A stretch of DNA of 64,000 bases. Origin: Collinsella sp. Its GTDB lineage: Bacteria; Actinomycetota; Coriobacteriia; Coriobacteriales; Coriobacteriaceae. Positions 33,430-40,996 of this stretch are shown here, one piece after another. The DNA is taken from assembly GCA_031296755.1 (NCBI GenBank), contig JAUMMZ010000003.1:1-64000 (forward strand), read 5' to 3'. Both the position numbers and the translations under genes were made by a program. Position 1 is the stretch's first letter; every line of letters begins with the position of its first letter. Below the pieces are notes generated by a model that saw nothing but the letters and a program-made list of their open reading frames with translations, searched no databases and was not told where the DNA came from.

Positions 33430-35211
33430 ATGACGAGCACCGGAATCGATGAGAAGTTCATGAGCGAGGCGCTGGCGGAGGCGCGTGCCGCCGCGGCGGT
33501 GGGCGAGGTGCCGATCGGTGCCGTAGTGGTGCGCGCGGGTGAGATCGTCGCGAGGGCGCATAATCGCCGCGAGCTCGACCAGGATCCTTCGGCGCATGCC
33601 GAGTTTTCGGCCCTGTGCGCCGCCGCGCAGTCGCTCGGTCGTTGGCGCCTTTCCGACTGTACGGTCTACGTGACGCTCGAGCCCTGCTGCATGTGCGCGG
33701 GGCTTATGGTTAACGCGCGCGTGGGGCGCTGCGTGTACGGCGCGGCCGATGCCAAGGCGGGTGCACTGGGCTCGCTGTACGACCTCAATGCCGATTCGCG
33801 CCTGAACCATCGGTTTAACGTACGCGCCGGCGTGCTGGCGGATGAGTGTCGTGAGGTGTTGAGCAGCTATTTTAGTGGGCTGCGTGGCACCGATTGTGCT
33901 GGCTGCGGTTGTGGGGCCGATCTTGGGGCACATACCGCTCATGCCGAGGCGCTCGCGTGTGCCGAAGAGGATGCTGGCGCAGCGGTTGACTTTGGCCCCG
34001 TGCAGCGCCGGCCCCGCCGCGTGCTGCTGGCGATTGATTCCTTTAAGGGCAGCGTTTCGAGCGCGCAGGCGGAGAAAGCCGTTGCCGAAGGCGTGCGCCG
34101 TGTGTGGCCCGATGCCGAGCTGGGCGCTTTGCCGCTGGCAGATGGTGGCGAGGGAACGCTCGACGCCATCGCCGCGCGCGGTGGCGAGCTCTCGACCTGT
34201 GAGGCTGCAGGCCCCTTGGGCGACCGCGTGTCTGCCCGGATGCTGGTGGACGGCGAGCACGAGTCGGCTGTAATTGAGATGGCCGAGGCGGCGGGTATTG
34301 GGTATTCGTCCTGCACGGAGTCGGCGGCGTTGGCGGCCACAACTTATGGCGTGGGCGAACTGATGCTTCGTGCGGTTCGCGCGGGTGCAAAGACGATCTA
34401 TATTGGTTTGGGCGGCAGCGCCACCAACGACGGTGGCGCCGGCATGCTGCAGGCGCTGGGCGCCCGCCTTGTCGATGAGCGTGGCCGCAATATCGCCCCC
34501 GGTCTCGCGGGCCTTGAACACGTGACGAGTATCGATTTGGTACCGACGCTTCGGGCACTGAGCGGCGCGCACGTTGTCGTGCTGTCCGATGTCGAGAATC
34601 CGCTCGTGGGGCGTCGAGGCGCGCTGGCGGTGTTTGGCGGGCAGAAGGGCCTGCCGACGGATGATGCCGAGGCGCTGCGCAGGTACGACAGCTGGATGGT
34701 CGGCTATGGTCGCCTGCTCGATGCGGCGATTACCGGGGCGCGGGCTCAGGGGTTGTTGCGCGTGCCCGAGGGTGCACGGACATTTGGCTCGGTGCTCGGC
34801 GTGCCCGGTGCCGGTGCTGCCGGCGGCCTGGGTGCCGCGCTGCTGGCGCTCGGGGCGGAGCTGCGTTCGGGCGTGGAGACGGTGCTCGATCTGATTGGGT
34901 TTGACGAGTGCGTGCGCGATGTCGACCTGGTCATAACGGGCGAGGGCAATATGGACGAGCAATCCGCTGCCGGCAAGGCACCGGTGGGCGTGGCTCGTCG
35001 TGCGAAGCGATATGGCAAGCCGGTTGTTGCCGTCGTGGGCGGTCGTGCCGACAACCTGGATGCGGTGTATGGGCAGGGTGTCGACTTAGTTTTGCCGGTC
35101 TGTCGCAGGCCCATGCCCCTTGACCAAGCGCTCGACCCCCAGGAAGCCACAACCAACCTCATCTGCGCCGGTGAAGCCGCCGCCCGATCCTACGACCTCG
35201 CCCGCCTCTAA
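33430..35211 (+). CDS. Fusion of tRNA adenosine deaminase (TadA) and glycerate kinase
   Basis: 593 residues in one open frame. Residues 1-155 are TadA, which makes inosine at tRNA position 34: zinc-ligand motifs HAE (56-58) and PCCMC (85-89) with the proton-shuttling Glu58. Residues 196-593 are a GlxK/GarK-type glycerate kinase: LLAIDSFKGSVSS at the start, LADGGEGTLDA, IGLGGSATNDGGAGM and ITGEGNMDEQS. The linker (152-195) has Cys156, Cys159, Cys161, His168, His171 and Cys177, a possible metal site. The ATG follows GGGAAGG. The two activities are unrelated, so co-translation is odd. A frameshift is excluded because no stop or frame change separates the halves in this sequence. Confidence 0.9.
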   Translation: MTSTGIDEKFMSEALAEARAAAAVGEVPIGAVVVRAGEIVARAHNRRELDQDPSAHAEFSALCAAAQSLGRWRLSDCTVYVTLEPCCMCAGLMVNARVGRCVYGAADAKAGALGSLYDLNADSRLNHRFNVRAGVLADECREVLSSYFSGLRGTDCAGCGCGADLGAHTAHAEALACAEEDAGAAVDFGPVQRRPRRVLLAIDSFKGSVSSAQAEKAVAEGVRRVWPDAELGALPLADGGEGTLDAIAARGGELSTCEAAGPLGDRVSARMLVDGEHESAVIEMAEAAGIGYSSCTESAALAATTYGVGELMLRAVRAGAKTIYIGLGGSATNDGGAGMLQALGARLVDERGRNIAPGLAGLEHVTSIDLVPTLRALSGAHVVVLSDVENPLVGRRGALAVFGGQKGLPTDDAEALRRYDSWMVGYGRLLDAAITGARAQGLLRVPEGARTFGSVLGVPGAGAAGGLGAALLALGAELRSGVETVLDLIGFDECVRDVDLVITGEGNMDEQSAAGKAPVGVARRAKRYGKPVVAVVGGRADNLDAVYGQGVDLVLPVCRRPMPLDQALDPQEATTNLICAGEAAARSYDLARL

Positions 35212-35227
35212 AATCCAACTCCCTATA

Positions 35228-35294
35228 AGTTGCGGTGGAATAGTTCCTGTTTGGCGGCTCAGGCGGCAAAAACAGGAACTATTCCACCGCAACT
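35228..35294. repeat. AGTTGCGGTG hairpin repeat, copy 1
   Basis: Perfect 25-bp arms (35228-35252 and 35270-35294; AGTTGCGGTGGAATAGTTCC outward). The outer 15 bases match the element at 54106; the inner arm differs. It lies just after the TadA fusion. Confidence 0.88.
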
Positions 35295-35332
35295 CAAAAG
35301 TGGTCTTTTGGCCCCGTCCTAAATTAGCTGCC

Positions 35333-35361
35333 TTGCCGTGGAGGGCGGGAGCGGGTAAGAT
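35333..35361 (+). promoter_or_regulatory. SRP RNA promoter
   Basis: TTGCCG (35333-35338), 17 bp, TAAGAT (35356-35361); transcription would start a few bases later. Confidence 0.75.
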
Positions 35362-35377
35362 ATACCGAGCGCCTAGC

Positions 35378-35478
35378 GCGTTCGATGGGTTCGGATGACG
35401 ACATGTTCCGAATCTGGTCAGGTCCGGAAGGAAGCAGCCATAAGGAGCCTCTGTCGGGCATCCGAATCCATCGAGCGC
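35378..35478 (+). ncRNA. ffs: Signal recognition particle RNA, small bacterial type
   Basis: The conserved core GGTCAGGTCCGGAAGGAAGC (domain IV, Ffh-binding) is at 35416-35435. The flanks GCGTTCGATGG and CCATCGAGCGC, then GTTCGGATG and CATCCGAATC, form one long hairpin, as in 4.5S RNA. The RNA works with Ffh and FtsY to target membrane proteins. A GCGC/GCGC stem with five T (35475-35491) ends it. Boundaries are good to a few bases. Confidence 0.93.
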
Positions 35479-35498
35479 ACGGGCGCTTTTTGGTGCCG

Positions 35499-35605
35499 CG
35501 ATGTGGTCCCGGTGCCGGCGGGCTGTTTGGTGTCTCGCTGGTCCTCGGCTTTGCCTGCGGAATCGCTCGACTACCAAACAGCCCGCCGGCACCGGGACCA
35601 CATCG
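35499..35605. repeat. Perfect 33-bp inverted repeat after SRP RNA
   Basis: Arms 35499-35531 and 35573-35605 are exact reverse complements (left arm begins CGATGTGGTCCCGGTGCCGG). The 41-base loop has no obvious feature. The remaining DNA to 35826 is AT-richer with no gene seen. Confidence 0.9.
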
Positions 35606-35826
35606 TCCAAAATGCGCCCGTAGAGGCGCGTTAATCTGAACAATTAATCCCTTGTCTAGTGCTGCTCGTTGGCTTTGCCAAAACATGTTCGGGTGCTTTG
35701 TCTCTGTGCCCAGTTTCCTGATTGTTTCGGGGGCTTGTTCTGTGACGAGTTGATTTCATATCTCCAGGGCTCTCCGTACTATCATGAATCAGATTGAAGA
35801 GAGATGATGATAAGGAGCGCCTATAC

Positions 35827-37683
35827 ATGATTGAGCTGCTCAGGCGTTTTGGTGGTAAGTTTCGCCGGTATATGGTGATTGGTCCTGCGTGCAAGCTGAT
35901 CGAAGTGATCTTTGACCTGCTGACGCCGCTGGTGATTGCCCAGATGATCGATAAGGGCATTGGCTCGCACGACGTGAACGCCGTTATCCACTACGGCATG
36001 GTACTTGGCGCCATGGCTGTGATCGGCATCTCGTTTACGCTCGTCTGCCAAAAGATGGCGGCGCTGACTTCGCAGGGCATGGGTACCGACATTCGCGGTG
36101 CACTCTACCAGCACATCAACGAACTGAGCTATGTCGAACTCGATCGCTTTGGCACGCCGTCGCTCATCACGCGCATTACCAACGATGTCAACCAGGTGCA
36201 GCTCGCTGTGGCGCTGGGCGTGCGCATGCTTATCCGCTGGCCCTTCTTGGCGGTGGGTTCTATGTGCGCGGCCCTTGCCATCGACCTTAAGCTCGGCATC
36301 ATCTTTTTGATTTGCACACCCGCCATCGGCTTGGTGTTTTGGTTTGTCATGGCGCGCTGCATTCCGTACTACAAGCAGCTGCAGGCAAAGCTCGACCGCA
36401 TCGCGCTTGTCTGCCACGAGGGGCTTTCGGGTGCCCGTGTGGTCCGCGCGTTTGTGCGCGAAGACCACGAGCGCGAGCGTTTTGCTCGTGCGGCCGACGA
36501 CCAGGCGCATGTCGCCATCGCGGTGGGTAAGCTCTCGTCGGTCCTTAACCCCGTCACGTTTTTGGTGATGAATCTGGGCGTGTGCGCCATCCTGTGGGCG
36601 GGCGGCATCCAGGTCAACGTGGGTGAGCTTACGCAGGGCCAGGTCATGGCGTTTGTGAACTACATGACGCAGACCCTCACCTCCATCGTCTACGTGGCCA
36701 ACCTGGTCGTTGTCTTTACCAAGGCGAGCGCCAGCGCGTCGCGCATCAACGAGGTGCTCAATTGCGAGCCGAGCATCACCGACGAGGGCAACCAGCCGGT
36801 CGCGCTGCCTGAGCCGAGCGACCTGGCGGGTGGCGCTGTTCCGGTCCCTGCGCTGAGCTTTGACCATGCGAGCTTCTCGTTTGGCGCCGGCGCGGCCAAT
36901 GTTGTCAACGATGTGACGCTGGAACTCCCGCTGGGCAAGACGCTCGGCATTATCGGCGGCACGGGTAGCGGCAAGTCCACACTCGTCTCGCTTATTCCGC
37001 GCCTGTACGATGCAAGCACCGGCAGCGTGAGCGTGATGGGCGCCGACGTGCGCACCTGGCCGCTCGACCAGCTGCGCCACGTGGTCGCGACCGTCCCGCA
37101 GCGCGCGTCGCTGGTGAGCGGCACCATCCGCAGCAACTTGACCTGGCGCGACGATGCGGCAACCGACGATGAGCTTTGGGCGGCGCTCGATATGGCGCAG
37201 GCGAGCGAGTTCGTGCGCAAAAAACCTCAGGGTCTGGACGCGCCGGTCGAGGCGGGTGGCAAGAACTTTAGCGGTGGCCAGCGCCAGCGCCTGACCATCG
37301 CACGTGCTCTGGTGGGCTCTCCGCAGGTCCTAATCATGGATGACTCTGCCTCGGCGCTCGACTTTAAGACCGATGCGGCACTTCGTCATGCCATTCGCGA
37401 GCGCAGCGTGCGCGGTGCCGCCGAGGGCGGTCTGCCGCTGACTACGGTCATTGTGAGCCAGCGCGTCTCGACCGTGCGCGACGCCGACATGATCTGCGTG
37501 CTCAATCACGGCTCGGTCGCGGGCCTGGGCACGCATGACGAGCTGTACGCGACCTGCCAGCTCTATCGCGAGATTTGCCAGTCGCAGCTGCGCCGCGAGG
37601 AGCTCGAGGGCCAGCAGGGGAGCACGACGCCCGCGTCCGCTCCGACCGCCCCCGCATCCGTCTGCGCAAAGGAGGGATGCTAA
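35827..37683 (+). CDS. ABC exporter half-transporter, degenerate-site subunit (second system)
   Basis: 618 residues: membrane domain (about 1-310), ATPase domain, and a Ser/Thr/Pro/Ala-rich tail. Walker A is GGTGSGKST (about 376-384), the signature FSGGQRQR, and Walker B LIMDDSASALD with Asp for the catalytic Glu. It is the non-catalytic partner of the next protein. GGAGCG precedes the ATG. The arrangement mirrors 24870-28608 but no MarR gene is present. Substrate unknown. Confidence 0.93.
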   Translation: MIELLRRFGGKFRRYMVIGPACKLIEVIFDLLTPLVIAQMIDKGIGSHDVNAVIHYGMVLGAMAVIGISFTLVCQKMAALTSQGMGTDIRGALYQHINELSYVELDRFGTPSLITRITNDVNQVQLAVALGVRMLIRWPFLAVGSMCAALAIDLKLGIIFLICTPAIGLVFWFVMARCIPYYKQLQAKLDRIALVCHEGLSGARVVRAFVREDHERERFARAADDQAHVAIAVGKLSSVLNPVTFLVMNLGVCAILWAGGIQVNVGELTQGQVMAFVNYMTQTLTSIVYVANLVVVFTKASASASRINEVLNCEPSITDEGNQPVALPEPSDLAGGAVPVPALSFDHASFSFGAGAANVVNDVTLELPLGKTLGIIGGTGSGKSTLVSLIPRLYDASTGSVSVMGADVRTWPLDQLRHVVATVPQRASLVSGTIRSNLTWRDDAATDDELWAALDMAQASEFVRKKPQGLDAPVEAGGKNFSGGQRQRLTIARALVGSPQVLIMDDSASALDFKTDAALRHAIRERSVRGAAEGGLPLTTVIVSQRVSTVRDADMICVLNHGSVAGLGTHDELYATCQLYREICQSQLRREELEGQQGSTTPASAPTAPASVCAKEGC

Positions 37684-39543
37684 ATGAATCCGTACACTTC
37701 CTCCGGTTCGGTCGCCACGATGACGGCTAACGTGTCCGGCAACGATAACCTCAACGACCTGGGTGACGGTCCGCGCCAGCCCGGCGACCCCGAGCGCTAC
37801 CCCGTAGGCGCGGTAACTCGCCGCCTGCTGGGCTACGTCCGTCCGCACCGCATTTCGTTTACGGCGTCGTTTGTGAGTGCTGCCGTCTCGGTGATTCTGC
37901 AGCTCTACACACCCATCCTCATTGGCGAGGGCATCGATCTTATCGTCGCCGCCGGGCAGGTGGATTTCGATGCGCTGCTGCCGCTTGTCACCAAACTCGC
38001 GATTGTCGTCGTAGGTGCTGCGGCCTTTCAGTGGCTGCAGGGCTATTGCGTCAACCGTCTGTCCTACGAGACGGTGCGTGACATGCGCGTGGAGGCAAGC
38101 GACAAGCTCAGCCGCATGCCACTCAGCTTTATCGACAGCCATGCCCACGGCGACCTTATGAGCCGTGTGGTCAACGACGTTGACCAGGTGGGCGACGGTC
38201 TGCTGCAGGGCTTTACCCAGCTTTTCACCGGCGTTATCACCATCGTTGGCACGCTCGCGTTTATGCTCTCCATCAACCTGACCATGACACTTGTGGTGGT
38301 GCTCGTCACGCCGCTTTCCATTTTTGCAGCCGGTGCCATCGCCAAACTCTCCAACAAGAGCTTTACGGCGCAGCAACGCATTCAGGGCCAGCTTGGCGGC
38401 CATATCGAGGAATACGTGGGCGAGCAGAAGCTCGTGGACGCGTTTGCCTATGGTTCCAACGCCCAGCAGCGCTTCGATGCTCTCAACGCTGAGCTCTACG
38501 CGGCAGGTGAGCGCGCGCAGTTTATGGGTTCGCTTTCTAACCCCGGCACTCGCTTTATCAATAACATCATCTATGCCGTGGTCGCCGTGATTGGCTGCGT
38601 GGGCGTGATCACGGGCGTGCCCGCTGCGCTTACGGTGGGCGGCGTGCAGATTTTCCTGTCCTATGCCAACCAGTACACCAAGCCGTTCAACGAGGTTACC
38701 AACGTCATTACGCAGATCCAGACCGCGTACGCCTCGGCGCGTCGCATGTTCGCGCTGCTCGATGCACGCGAGCAGGAGCCCGATGCGGCGGATGCCGTGG
38801 AACTTGCCACCCCGCAGGGTGAGGTGACCCTTGAGCATGTGGACTTTAGCTACGTGCCCGATCGCAAACTGCTGCAGGACATCTGCATCGAGGCTAAGCC
38901 CGGCATGCGCTTTGCCCTGGTTGGTCCCACGGGCTGCGGAAAGACAACGCTCATCAATCTGCTGCTGCGTTTTTACGATATCGATGCCGGCCGCATCATG
39001 GTCGATGGCCGGTCTTCGCGTGACTACACGCGTGCAAGCCTGCGCCGCGCCTTTGGCATGGTGCTGCAGGATACGTGGCTGTTCGAGGGCACGGTGGCGG
39101 ACAACATCGCTTACGGTTGCCCAGGAGCTACGCGCGAGCAGGTCATCGAAGCCGCCAAGCGCGCGCACGCGCACAAGTTTATCGTGCAGCTGCCAGGCGG
39201 CTACGACACGGTGGTTGGCGAGGACGGCGGCACGTTTAGTCAGGGCCAAAAGCAGCTGCTGTGCATCGCGCGCGTCATGCTCACCGACCCGGCGATTCTG
39301 CTACTGGACGAGGCGACCTCGAGCATCGATACCCGCACCGAGCTGCAGGTTCAGGCGGCATTCGACGAGCTCATGGCCGGCCGCACAAGCTTTGTCGTGG
39401 CGCACCGCCTGAGCACCATCCGCAACGCCGATTGCATTCTGGTCATGCGCGACGGCCAGATTATCGAGCGCGGCACGCACGACGAGCTGCTAGCGGCAGG
39501 CGGCTTCTACGCCGAACTCTACCGCAGCCAGTTTGCCCAGTGA
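37684..39543 (+). CDS. ABC exporter half-transporter, catalytic subunit (second system)
   Basis: 619 residues: about 40 extra N-terminal residues, six membrane helices, then the ATPase domain. Walker A is GPTGCGKTT (about 415-423), the signature FSQGQKQL and Walker B LLLDEATSSID; all canonical. The ATG directly follows the partner's stop codon, so translation is coupled. With its partner it forms a heterodimeric multidrug-type exporter. Confidence 0.94.
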   Translation: MNPYTSSGSVATMTANVSGNDNLNDLGDGPRQPGDPERYPVGAVTRRLLGYVRPHRISFTASFVSAAVSVILQLYTPILIGEGIDLIVAAGQVDFDALLPLVTKLAIVVVGAAAFQWLQGYCVNRLSYETVRDMRVEASDKLSRMPLSFIDSHAHGDLMSRVVNDVDQVGDGLLQGFTQLFTGVITIVGTLAFMLSINLTMTLVVVLVTPLSIFAAGAIAKLSNKSFTAQQRIQGQLGGHIEEYVGEQKLVDAFAYGSNAQQRFDALNAELYAAGERAQFMGSLSNPGTRFINNIIYAVVAVIGCVGVITGVPAALTVGGVQIFLSYANQYTKPFNEVTNVITQIQTAYASARRMFALLDAREQEPDAADAVELATPQGEVTLEHVDFSYVPDRKLLQDICIEAKPGMRFALVGPTGCGKTTLINLLLRFYDIDAGRIMVDGRSSRDYTRASLRRAFGMVLQDTWLFEGTVADNIAYGCPGATREQVIEAAKRAHAHKFIVQLPGGYDTVVGEDGGTFSQGQKQLLCIARVMLTDPAILLLDEATSSIDTRTELQVQAAFDELMAGRTSFVVAHRLSTIRNADCILVMRDGQIIERGTHDELLAAGGFYAELYRSQFAQ

Positions 39544-39663
39544 GCAAGCCCGTGGTGCAAATTAATCAATCGACAGACGGTGGTTTACATCTGTCACGTT
39601 AGTACTAAGATATTCATCTAATAAATTGCATTAGTGGCTTTAGTTTTGGGGGAAACGAGCAAC

Positions 39664-40221
39664 GTGACTATGACATGCTCTTTGGTGGTCAACAGCAAGA
39701 GCGGTAATACCAGGATGGTTTCGGGTGCGATCAAGCGCACTCTGCAGGCTGCGGGCGTTGAGTTTGTCCATGCCGCGGCGTTGAGCGACGATGCGGATGC
39801 AGATCAGGTTGCGCTCGAGGCGCAGGGCGCCTGCGCGGCCGACACAGTGCTCGTCGGTTTTTGGTGCGACAAGGGCGCGTGCACGCCTTCGGTCGCGGCG
39901 TTGCTCTCCGCCTTGCACGGCAAGCGCGTCTTTCTGTTTGGCACCTGCGGTTTTGGGGCCGACCAGAGCTATTATCAGCAGATTATCGATCGTGTGACCT
40001 CCAATTTGGCTGAGGATGCCGAGCTTGCGGGTTGGGCGATGTGCCAGGGCAAGATGGGCCCTGCCGTAAAGCAGCGCTACGAGGCCATGCTCGAGCAAGA
40101 TCCCGACAATGTCCGCTTTAAGATGCTGCTCGATAACTGGGTCGCCGCAAAGGATCACCCCACCAAGGAAGATCTGGACAACATGGCTGCAGCCGCCAAA
40201 AAGGCCGTGCTGGGGGAGTAG
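39664..40221 (+). CDS. Flavodoxin-family protein
   Basis: 185 residues. The FMN-phosphate loop near the N-terminus reads NSKSGNTRMV, like the T/S-x-T/S-G-N-T motif of flavodoxins, and FGTCGFGADQSYYQ is the third flavin loop. An extra helical C-terminal region of 60 residues sets it apart from plain flavodoxins. It would carry electrons or act as a small flavin reductase. The GTG at 39664 has a GGGGGAAA site; ATG at 39670 is possible. A partner cannot be named. Confidence 0.85.
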   Translation: MTMTCSLVVNSKSGNTRMVSGAIKRTLQAAGVEFVHAAALSDDADADQVALEAQGACAADTVLVGFWCDKGACTPSVAALLSALHGKRVFLFGTCGFGADQSYYQQIIDRVTSNLAEDAELAGWAMCQGKMGPAVKQRYEAMLEQDPDNVRFKMLLDNWVAAKDHPTKEDLDNMAAAAKKAVLGE

Positions 40222-40263
40222 CTCCCATCGCTGACGGCGGTCGGTCCATCTTTCTAAATGAAA

Positions 40264-40392
40264 CGTCCTCCCGGGCGTCGGGGCACGAAGTTCCCTGCTC
40301 TACAGTCCTGCGCAAGACGAAGGCCACATTAAGTGGCCTTCTTTGCGTGCGGAACTCGCGATGAACTTCGTGCCCCGCCGTCCGGGAGGACG
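40264..40392. repeat. Nested-hairpin element, copy A
   Basis: The 129-base element has arms CGTCCTCCCGG/CCGGGAGGACG extended by a stem to GAAGTTC/GAACTTC, and an inner stem GGCCAC/GTGGCC. Its reverse complement aligns with copy B (45642-45772): TTCATCGCGAGTTCCGCACG, CAGGACTGT and GAGCAGGGAAC are kept, while stem sequences change in step. Confidence 0.88.
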
Positions 40393-40451
40393 CCTCTTTA
40401 TTGATGGGAGGCCTGATAGGTCGATGGTTCCGTGCCCGGATGCGTCCAAAG

Positions 40452-40900
40452 TGGGACGGGCTTTCCGGATGGGCAGGCTTTCGAAAAATGCGTCCCGGAA
40501 TTTGCCTTTGGAATGGGACGTAGTTTCCCGTTGAGGTGCTTTGCGGAAAGTGCATCCCACTCTGGGCGGTCGAAGTGGGACACACTTTCCCAAAGGCGCT
40601 CCAACGGGAAATTGCGTCCCATTATTCGGTCAAGAAACGGGATGCATTTTCCCAATGAGAGCAAAACCGGAAAATGCATCCCACAATCAGCCCTCAAAGT
40701 GGGACGCCGTTTCCCAATGAGGCTCAAGCGGAAAATGCATCCCGGAATTTGCGCTCAAAGTGGGATGCGGTTTCCGGTTGAGGGTCTAAGGGGAAAGTGC
40801 GTCCCAGAATCGACGCTTGAAATGGGATGCAGTTTCCCGATGAGGCACTCGACGGAAAATACATCCCAGAAATGGCCTTTGAGCTGGGATAAGATTTCCG
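40452..40900. repeat. Tandem array of 62-bp units, upstream array
   Basis: Eight copies of a TGGGA-n6-TTTCC motif start at 40452, 40514, 40576, 40638, 40700, 40761, 40823 and 40885, so the period is 61-62 bp. Between each pair lies the inverted motif (GGAAA-n6-TCCC), giving one motif about every 31 bp with alternating orientation. Spacers also keep some sequence (AATGAGG, AGAATC, CAAAG). It is non-coding in my view and sits directly before the giant surface protein gene. Confidence 0.92.
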
Positions 40901-40918
40901 CGGTATCTCGGATTCTCA

Positions 40919-40996
40919 AAAATGAGACACGCCGTTGGCGAAAATGAGACACGTGATATCGGGCATCGGATGTATCATTTGCAAAAATGAGTCCAC
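40919..40996. repeat. AAAATGAGACACG repeats before the surface protein gene
   Basis: AAAATGAGACACG occurs at 40919-40931 and 40941-40953 (22-bp step), and a variant AAAATGAGTCCAC at 40984-40996 covers the annotated ATG. They could be protein-binding sites or remnants of an insertion end. Confidence 0.6.

Noticed and set aside
40452..40900. CRISPR array.
   Set aside because: The repeated motif is short and alternates in orientation every 31 bp, spacers are themselves partly repeated, and no cas genes are nearby.
40432..40947. A 171-codon open frame on the plus strand through the upstream repeat array, with repeated peptide-like patterns; a similar 108-codon frame on the minus strand at 45248-45574.
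   Set aside because: The frames exist because a 62-bp repeat with few stops reads through; spacing changes of one base shift the frame between units, there is no ribosome binding site, and residues are not conserved between units beyond what the DNA repeat forces.
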